NCBI GenBank assembly: GCA_031769625.1
Contig: JAUIMM010000124.1
Span: 4,416,501 to 4,480,500, forward strand
Reading direction: 5' to 3'
Length of the DNA: 64,000 nucleotides
From: Taudactylus pleione
Lineage: Eukaryota > Chordata > Amphibia > Anura > Myobatrachidae
Shown here: positions 57,206-64,000 of the stretch, one piece after another
Layout of the letters: the number at the start of each line of letters is the position of its first letter
Numbering within the stretch: position 1 is the stretch's first letter
Made by a program: the position numbers and the translations under genes
Notes under the pieces: model-generated
The model's database searches: none
Seen by the model: only the letters and a program-made list of their open reading frames with translations
What the model was told of the DNA's origin: nothing

Positions 57206-57504
57206 TGCTGAAGAATCCTATGTAATTGTAATACATGGTTCCTGTGTTTGCCGGTTGAGTAATCCTAATATGCTTCCCATCTATGGCTCCTCCACAATTA
57301 GGAAAATTCCACAGGGTCTCAAATTTACTGGCAATTGTTTGACAATTCTCAACCAATGAAGGAAAAAATACACAGTTTTGAAAAACATTAATTTCAGATT
57401 TTTAAAAAAATATATTTGGTAAATATGTACAAAATGTGAAAAAAATGAGAGAGAGCATACAGAATGGAGCAGCTTCATATACAAAGAATGGACAGCACTT
57501 GGGG

Positions 57505-58685
57505 ACCATAGAGTAGGGCGCAGCAGCAGAGACATAGAATAGGCAGCTGGCAATTTAAACACACATTAGGGGGCCATACAGTAGGGAGCAGCAGCAGAGA
57601 CATAGAAAGGGCAGCTGGCAATTTAAACACACATTAGGGGGCCATAGAGTAGGGAGCAGCAGCAGAGACATAGAATGGGCAGCAGGCAATTTAAACACAC
57701 ATTAAGAGGCCATAGAGTAGGGAGCAGCAGCAGAGACATAGAATGGGCAGCATGCAATTTAAACACACATTAAGAGGCCATAGAGTAGGGAGCAGCAGCA
57801 GAGACATAGAAAGGGCAGCTGGCAATTTAAACACACATTAGGGGGCCATAGAGTAGGCAGCAGCAGCAGAGACATAGAATGGGCAGCATGCAATTTAAAC
57901 ACACATTAGGGGGCCATACAGTAGGGAGCAGCAGCAGAGACATAGAAAGGGCAGCTGGCAATTTAAACACACATTAGGGGGCCATAGAGTAGGGAGCAGC
58001 AGCAGAGACATAGAATGGGCAGCAGGCAATTTAAACACACATTAAGAGGCCATAGAGTAGGGAGCAGCAGCAGAGACATAGAATGGGCAGCATGCAATTT
58101 AAACACACATTAAGAGGCCATAGAGTAGGGAGCAGCAGCAGAGACATAGAATGGGCAGCAGGCAATTTAAACACACATTAAGGGGCCATAGAGTAGGGAG
58201 CAGCAGCAGAGACATACTGTAGAATAGGCAGCTGGCAATTTAAACACACATTAGGGGGCCATAGAGTAGGGAGCAGCAGAGACATAGAAATGGCAGCTGG
58301 CAATTTAAACACACATTAAGGGGCCATAGAGTAGGGAGCAGCAGCAGAGACATAGAATAGGCAGCTGGCAATTTAAACACACATTAGGGGGCCATAGAGT
58401 AGGGAGCAGCAGCAGAGACATAGAAAGGGCAGCAGGCAAGTTAAACACACATTAAGGGGCCATAGAGTAGGGAGCAGCAGCAGAAACATAGAATGGGCAG
58501 CAGGCAATTTAAACACACATTAGGGGGCCATAGAGTAGGAAGCAGCAGCAGAGACATAGAATGGGCAGCAGGCAATTTAAACACACATTAGGGGGCCATA
58601 GAGTAGGGACCAGCAGTAGAGACATAGAATGGACAGCATGCAATTTAAACACATTTGGGGGCCATAGAGTAGGGAGCAGCAGCGT
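57505..58685. repeat. 68-bp minisatellite, about 17 copies
   Basis: A unit of 68 bp contains GGCAATTTAAACACACATTA, GGGGGCCATAGAGTAGGGAG and CAGCAGCAGAGACATAGAA. Variant sites are mainly GCTGGC/GCAGGC/GCATGC and TTAGGGGG/TTAAGAGG, and some units are shortened by loss of a CAG. It fills the presumed intron between two exons of the Harbinger transposase, on minus. Not a CRISPR array, since there are no unique spacers. Confidence 0.95.
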
Positions 58686-58930
58686 TAGGAGGTTTGTGAC
58701 AGTGTTTGTTAAATTTTATTACCTTGAAGTATTGAGACTTGAGGACGGTAAAGATGGCTTTGCAGGTGTCCGGAATAATGACACACAAAGCCTGTGGTGA
58801 GATGAGGGTGCCAAATTTGAGGTTGGCCAGGGATCTTCCAGTAGCTAGGAAATGCAGGGTTGCAATGAGTGTATATGAGCAGTGCAGTAGCCCAGCAATG
58901 TCCTGTGTCTTATGGTACTGGTTTTAAGAA

Positions 58931-59940
58931 CATTTGTGTTGATTAATATTAAATAATTATTGGTTTGCCAATTATTTAAAAAAATATATATATATTTAAA
59001 CTGATTTTGTTGAAAGTAATACTAAATCTAAAGGTTTAATTTTATTGACCATTTACTGTACATTTTTTTCCCGTGAATGGGTGGGTAGGGGCCCCAGTGC
59101 ATTGCTTTGCCCAGGGCCCACACTGCCATTAAGACAGCCCTGAGTATAGGCAAAGTCAACCTGCTAATACATTGACAGCAGCTCTCCTCAGTCTCAGCCA
59201 GTACCCTGTAACACAATAAAGTACAGCATAGCCTCAGCATCTATGGGGGCGTAAAAAACTCAGATGGTTTTGCATGTGGCAGAGAGCTGCAACTCTTTCC
59301 TTAGAAAAGTTCCTAAACTTTGATGCTCCAATAGAGAAAGTTCCTAATCTTTGATGCTCAATTTTATGACTCTGGATTAACCCCAAAGAGATCTCAGCGT
59401 TATAATGTGCACCACCATGGCCAATTCAACTGAACTGAGTAATATTTCTTTATGGGGCTCCATGGTATAGCCAATACATGTGATTGAATTTATATATTTA
59501 CAAACCTTGTAATGATAAAACATTATTAAAGTGTTACATGTAGAGTTATTAACAAATGTGATGTTCCATGTAATTGTATTATGCTATTGTGATTGAAATA
59601 GTCTCATGAGACTTTTAAAACAACTTTAAAAATCCTGCAAAATAGAAGTGTTGTGACAATAAAGTTGAGTTATCATATGTAAAATCCAATTGTGATTGTT
59701 TCTGAGTTGAAGTAGGCCTCTTACTATTCAACTGGAAAATAGAAGAATTTGTGTCGGAAGAAAAGGCCACAAAGTCCTGGGTATTACACATATAGATAGT
59801 GAGAAGACTCCTGTTGAAGTGCTCACAAAAGGAACTACGTCACAATCTCTTGTTTCTGAAGAATTGTTAACTAGAATATATTTGAAAATGTTGATATGTT
59901 CTTTCTTGTTTAACCCTCAACGAAGGGTCGTTGCAAGGAA

Positions 59941-59975
<35 letters not shown>
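58931..59975. other. no gene; isolated hAT-type end at 59,138-59,146
   Basis: ACAGCCCTG at 59,138-59,146 with GCCCACACTGCCATTAAG ahead of it looks like one terminus of a CAGGGCTGTC-type hAT. The other end is not present. The remainder is AT-rich, and a (TA)n run occurs at 59,943-59,974, next to the start of the PLE. Confidence 0.4.
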
Positions 59976-59977
<2 letters not shown>

Positions 59978-60988
59978 CAGAACGGGTGGCACTCACATGT
60001 AATGTAGACAAATGTTAGGTGCCCTCCGGTGAAGCTCCTCAACGGGGGCTCCAATATATATACGGTCCGGCGGCACTCAATGCAAATAAAAATCAGACAG
60101 CAGATGTATAGATCAACGTTTCGATGTTACACCATCGTCATCAGGATTAAAAGACATACAAACAATACACTTACTTATACCCCCACCTGTCAGCGTGCAT
60201 GAAGACAGCTTCCGGGTCCGTCCCGGTGGCGCCCACCAATGACGTCACCCACGTGACCCGTTGCCATAACTACAGTGCAAACATACAAACAAAATTACAT
60301 TTATGGACAAGAAAAAATGGTTACAAGGTAACACATAATAATAGCATTATAAACATCGTCCTGCAGATACAACAAAACAACGTACATAATCCACAAAAAT
60401 GTTGCACTAAGGCTGTCATAAATAAACGTCATGTTGTACCTCTAATAATCATCGTATCTACAACACAAATGGACTGCACATATATGATTGAACACTAGTG
60501 TAGACAGTATTAGCCTAAATCACTCACAAACATATAACAGAGACAGAACAGCATATATCATACACCTTAAATGATTTAGTAAAGAACGCCTATATACCTA
60601 TTGCAGTTCCTCTAGCAATGGCATGTAACTAACTCTGCAACCAGTTTGGATATTATACCCATAACAGACAAGTCAAAGCCAACCAGTATTACCAGTAAGG
60701 AGAGTATGTCAAAATATTAAGGATGAAAATTAGCAAAAAGTCAGAGACTTCCAAATCAATGCCATTCCTTAAAGCTGTGATGAATACAGTGTAGTACTCC
60801 AAATGTCCCTTCACAAAAAACAATGCAAACCAAGATTATCATTTAACCCTTTAGGGTGTAAAGTACTTAGCCTAAAAATCCACTGGGATTCACACTGCAA
60901 CAGCCTTGTAGACCGGTCTCCACCCCGAACATGTGGTGGGATATGGTCAATGAGAATATAGCGTAATACTGATAAGTTGTGTCCCGGC
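59976..60988 (-). mobile_element. inverted 3' end of PLE (left arm)
   Basis: On minus it reads the last ~55 codons of the GIY-YIG C-terminus (to a stop at about 60,811), then 3'UTR, a low-complexity region, the ribozyme-like motif (60,144-60,113) and the tail. The same sequence occurs in plus orientation from about 63,175 to the window end. Differences are few by eye, so both came from one recent event. The terminus is placed at TTCCAGAACGGGTGGCAC (59,976), after the TA tract. Confidence 0.9.
60113..60150 (-). ncRNA. hammerhead-like motif in PLE tail (fourth locus)
   Basis: On minus: CTGATGA (60,144-60,138), one extra C, GATG with CATC as a 4-bp stem II, GAAAC (60,122-60,118), then GTT directly, giving a stem III of AC/GU without a loop (only possible between two molecules or as a degenerate form). 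Bases before (AATC) and after (GATC) can pair over three positions as stem I. The core order is the same as in two other PLE families in this window. Confidence 0.4.
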
Positions 60989-63348
60989 ATTTTACGCGCC
61001 GTGGAAGACAATGGACGAGGAAGAAGACGACCAGGAAGACCCCCACTCCTGAGGAAACGATAATATTTAACCTTTCCAGCCACCATTTGACTGAGATAGA
61101 AACCCAGGTACTTTCTAAGGGTTTATCCTTTGTGCCAACAGTCAAATTTGATCACTTTGCCTGGGAAGTGGAGAAGTATAAATTATCTCGCAAGTTGCGA
61201 TTACATGAGAAATACAATGGCTCCAAAAAACAAGCTATCGATGTGGAACTATCGGACATTCCTTTGTCAGTTAAGAAATTATCCAAAAAATCCACATATG
61301 ATCCTCTGTCTAACAATTCATTGATTAAAACCTTTGTCAACATGATTGATAAAGAGGTTAATAAGGCACTATCTACCTCTAAGGCCCGGGTTCATTATAA
61401 TTTAAGTACTAATGAGTTCAAAGCTTTAAGGGCATTGTCTAAGTATGATGATATTGTTATACGACCTGCCGATAAGGGCGGGTCGATAGTGGTACAGGAT
61501 GTTTCTAAATATCATGCTGAAATTATGAGACAACTTAGCGATTCAAATGTGTATTTGCCACTTGACTTGGATCCTACTACACGTTATAAGGCTGATTTGT
61601 TATCGTGCTTGCAACATGCTGTGGGTTTGGGTACCATTCCTCAGGAACTCTGTGACTACCTTGTGCCTAAATTCCCTATCATTCCTATAATATACACGCT
61701 GCCCAAGGTGCACAAGAACTTGGACAATCCCCCCAGCCGACCGATTATCTCGGCATGGGGATCATTGTTTCAATGTGTCTCTGTGTACCTGGATTCTTTG
61801 TTGCAACCCTGTGTAACTGGCCATCCTGATTTTGTGATGGATACTACCGCTTTTTTGAATAAGCTTTTGGCTACTGGTAATATTCCGCCAGACAGTCTAT
61901 TATGTAGTGTAGACATCTCTAATTTGTATACGATTATACCTAATGAGTCTGGTATTGAGGGAGTACGTAGATTGATAGAAGGTAATCCATTATACAAGGG
62001 TCCGGATGTGGAGTTAGTGGTCCAACTATTGAACATGATACTCACATGTAACTACTTTATGTATGCGGGGAAGTTGTATTTGCAACGCATTGGCTGTGCG
62101 ATGGGGTCGAATGTGGCCCCATCGTACACCAATGCGTATATGTTCATGGAGGAACGTAATATCTTTTTTTCTTCATCTTTTGTATCTGAGCGTATACATT
62201 TATACGCTCGTTACATAGATGACATATTTATAATTTGGACGGGTACACGTAATGAATTCATAGAGTTCATGGAAGGCCACAATAATAGTACGAGCCCCAT
62301 TAAGTTCACATACAACCTCAGAGCAGATTGCGTCACTTTTTTGGATGTGGAGGTGTGTAATCGGAATGGTGTTGTGGGTACTTCCCTTTACAGTAAACCC
62401 ACCGATAGAAATTCACTGCTCCATGCTGATAGCTTTCATCCCAAGCCCCTTAAATACGGCTTACCATATTCACAATTCTTACGTGCTAAGCGCATCTGCA
62501 ATGATGCTGAGATAGCTAGTGCTAAGATGGATGAAATGACTAACAGATTTTTGTCTCGGGGATATCATAAGGATTCTCTGTTGGTGGCCAAGGATAGGGC
62601 CATGAATATTCCACGAGATCAATTATTGTGCTCTAGAACAACCTCTAATCAATGTAAACGCATGCCGTGGGTTAACCACTATAATTCCTTTAGCCCTATG
62701 ATTAACACACTATCGAAACGGCTTTGGCCTATTGTACAAAATGATCCGGACCTCAATCTCATTGACACCATGATTATGTCCTGTTATACACGAGGCAAGA
62801 ATATTCGGGATTGGGTAGTCAAGACCGATGTGAGCAGTGGCCTAAATATAAATAAAAATCAAAATGAGGAACGTAATTTCATGAGGCCAAAGAATGGATG
62901 CTTTAAATGCCTTAATTGTCTAACGTGTAGGTATTTGACCACAGGCGATTCTTTTGTAAACCCCCAGAGTGGCAAGCGTTATAATATAAGACATAGGCTG
63001 AGTTGTACGACTAGGTATGTGATCTATTTAATCACTTGCCCCTGTGGATTAGGATATGTCGGCAAGACTGACAGGACTTTACGCGAACGTATGGCGCTTC
63101 ATCGATCTGCCATTCGGGCTGCGATTAACACTGGGTCTAGTGACCAGCCGGTCGCTAGACACTTTTTACAAGCAGGACACAACTTATCAGTATTACGCTA
63201 TATTCTCATTGACCATATCCCACCACATGTTCGGGGTGGAGACCGGTCTTCAAGGCTGTTGCAGTGTGAATCCCAGTGGATTTTTAGGCTAGGTACTTTA
63301 CACCATAAAGGGTTAAATGATAATCTTGGTTTGCATTGTTTTTTGTGA
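60989..63348 (+). CDS. PLE RT / GIY-YIG polyprotein, open but lacking its start codon
   Basis: The frame is uninterrupted for about 785 codons from the junction at ~60,988 to TGA at 63,346-63,348. The numbers below count from codon 1 at 60,979, but those first codons come from the inverted arm. RT blocks: RPADKGG (162-168), RPIIS (254-258), motif A VDISNLYT (311-318), motif B CAMGSNVAPSYTN (373-385), and catalytic YIDD (412-415). Then CX2CX2CX2C (641-650), GIY-YIG with VIYLIT and GYVG (681-695), Arg 701 and 703, and a Glu at 764 as expected for the nuclease. No ATG precedes the RT fingers: the first is at 61,342 (codon 122), which loses the NLS..LT..E block. Catalytic residues look intact. 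The N-terminal extension seen in unit A is missing. It is most like the Neptune group of PLEs (inference). Confidence 0.92.
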
Positions 63349-64000
63349 AGGGACATTTGGAGTACTACACTGTATTCATCACAGCTTTAAGGAATGGCAT
63401 TGATTTGGAAGTCTCTGACTTTTTGCCAATTTTCATCCTTAATATTTTGACATACTCTCCTTACTGGTAATACTGGTTGGCTTTGACTTGTCTGTTATGG
63501 GTATAATATCCAAACTGGTTGCAGAGTTAGTTACATGCCATTGCTAGAGGAACTGCGATAGGTATATAGGCGTTCTTTACTAAATCATTTAAGGTGTATG
63601 ATATATGCTGTTCTGTCTCTGTTATATGTTTGTGAGCGATTTAGGCTAATACTGCCTACACTAGTGTTCAATCATATATGTGCAGTCCATTTGTGTTGTA
63701 GATACGATGATTATTAGAGGTACAACATGACGTTTATTTATGACAGCCTTAGTGCAACATTTTTGTGGATTATGTACGTTGTTTTGTTGTATCTGCAGGA
63801 CGATGTTTATAATGCTATTATTATGTGTTACTTTGTAACCATTTTTTCTTGTCCGTAAATGTAATTTTGTTTGTATGTTTGCACTGTAATTATGGCAACG
63901 GGTCACGTGGGTGACGTCATTGGTGGGCGCTACCGGGACGGACCCGGAAGCTGTCTTCATGCACGCTGACAGGTGGGGGTATAAGTAAGTGTATTGTTTG
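60989..64000 (+). mobile_element. Penelope-like element, 5'-truncated, young copy (runs past window end)
   Basis: Plus-strand unit joined at about 60,988 to an inverted copy of its own 3' end. It carries a single long open frame, then 3'UTR (63,349 onward) that matches the left arm in reverse. The window closes inside the tail, about 180 bp short of the end expected from the left arm. It is unrelated at the nucleotide level to the PLE units at 10-17 kb, so it is a second PLE family. Confidence 0.9.

Larger units (their letters stand above)
49727..58930. mobile_element. Harbinger (PIF/ISL2EU-like) transposon remnant with nested insertions
   Basis: The left end is placed at GGTACGTACACACTGGG (49,727), a hairpin-rich leader with a possible splice donor (CAAGGTAAGTA near 50,083). 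The element carries a MADF/BESS gene on plus and a DDE transposase on minus, the two-gene convergent layout of Harbinger. No right TIR matching the left end was found near 58,930-59,300, so the right edge is the end of transposase homology. It holds MITE copies at 53,362 and 54,212, a hAT at 55,700, a foldback at 56,715, and minisatellites at 50,190 and 57,505. Element boundaries are inferred. Confidence 0.65.
55100..58930 (-). pseudogene. Harbinger DDE transposase, interrupted by two insertions
   Basis: Minus-strand gene. The N-terminal exon (about 58,925-58,735) holds HFLATGRSLANLK and a VIIPDTCKAI block, the usual entry of Harbinger transposases. An intron of ~1.3 kb carries a 68-bp minisatellite. 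The next exon begins about 57,385 with the first catalytic Asp in GAIDGKHI (near 57,270). It breaks at 57,213 where a foldback element sits, resumes 56,706-56,699, breaks again at a hAT (55,700-56,690), then continues from 55,691 with VNANYQFIYVNVGKNGR, RSSDGG, NYRLSRARRTVENAFG and KWVVLACCALHNFL. Frames shift several times and stops occur. Splicing is inferred; the exons are too decayed for a sure start. Confidence 0.85.

Noticed and set aside
57505..58685. CRISPR-like array of regular repeats
   Set aside because: Units are contiguous 68-bp repeats without unique spacers, in a vertebrate genome.
60199..60498. 99-codon frame, with an almost identical one at 63,661-63,960
   Set aside because: The pair arises because the PLE tail is present in both orientations. 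The frame is read antisense to the element's 3'UTR.

Overview
The window looks like a piece of a large, repeat-rich vertebrate genome, most likely an anuran amphibian (frog or toad). This is inferred from the mixture of elements: GIY-YIG Penelope-like elements, Tx1/L1-type and L2-like LINE pieces, Ty3/gypsy, Harbinger with a MADF accessory gene, many hAT and 3-bp-TSD MITEs, and a class I endogenous retrovirus. No search could be run, so the species is not known. I found no host protein-coding gene, rRNA, tRNA or CRISPR array. Almost all recognisable coding sequence belongs to transposable elements, and nearly all of it is broken by stops, frameshifts, truncation or later insertions.

Layout. 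1-3.1 kb: two foldback elements, the second with a long TIR around a CCTAACCC-rich minisatellite. 3.3-5.9 kb: 5'-truncated L1/Tx1 ORF2 relic. 6.6-10.2 kb: a hAT MITE with a perfect 8-bp TSD, two copies of a dispersed repeat, and a solo LTR sitting inside a minisatellite. 10.3-17.4 kb: Penelope-like elements (PLEs), one nearly full unit on the minus strand, preceded by a partial unit that meets a plus-strand partial unit head-to-head at about 15,599. 18.1-19.2 kb: L2-like tail and two small hAT MITEs with TSDs. 20.3-26.8 kb: Tc1-like scrap, two related 600-bp MITEs, and a Ty3/gypsy LTR plus gag-pol relic. 27.1-29.1 kb: internally deleted L1. 29.8-31.1 kb: a telomere-motif foldback element, a TATC microsatellite and a PLE tail.

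32.3-44.1 kb: a minus-strand class I endogenous retrovirus with two LTRs, gag, protease, RT/RNase H/integrase and env, disabled by stops and frameshifts and by two MITEs of one family (in gag and pol). 45.5-49.2 kb: a degenerate autonomous hAT. 49.7-58.9 kb: a Harbinger-type transposon remnant with a MADF/BESS gene on plus and a DDE transposase on minus. Its transposase is interrupted by a 991-bp hAT and a 491-bp foldback element, each with its own 8-bp TSD, and its intron carries a 68-bp minisatellite. 60.0-64.0 kb: a young PLE whose RT/GIY-YIG reading frame is open to the stop codon but lacks a start codon, because the element is 5'-truncated and joined head-to-head to an inverted copy of its own 3' end.

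What works together: within each element the parts make sense (gag with pol and env; MADF protein with transposase; RT with GIY-YIG endonuclease; MITEs depending on enzymes of other copies), but I see no gene network beyond mobile DNA. The most interesting signal is a recurring RNA-fold-like motif in the tails of three diverged PLE families, CTGAKGA then a stem then GAAAC then GTT. It resembles a hammerhead ribozyme with a two-base-pair stem III and one extra nucleotide before stem II.
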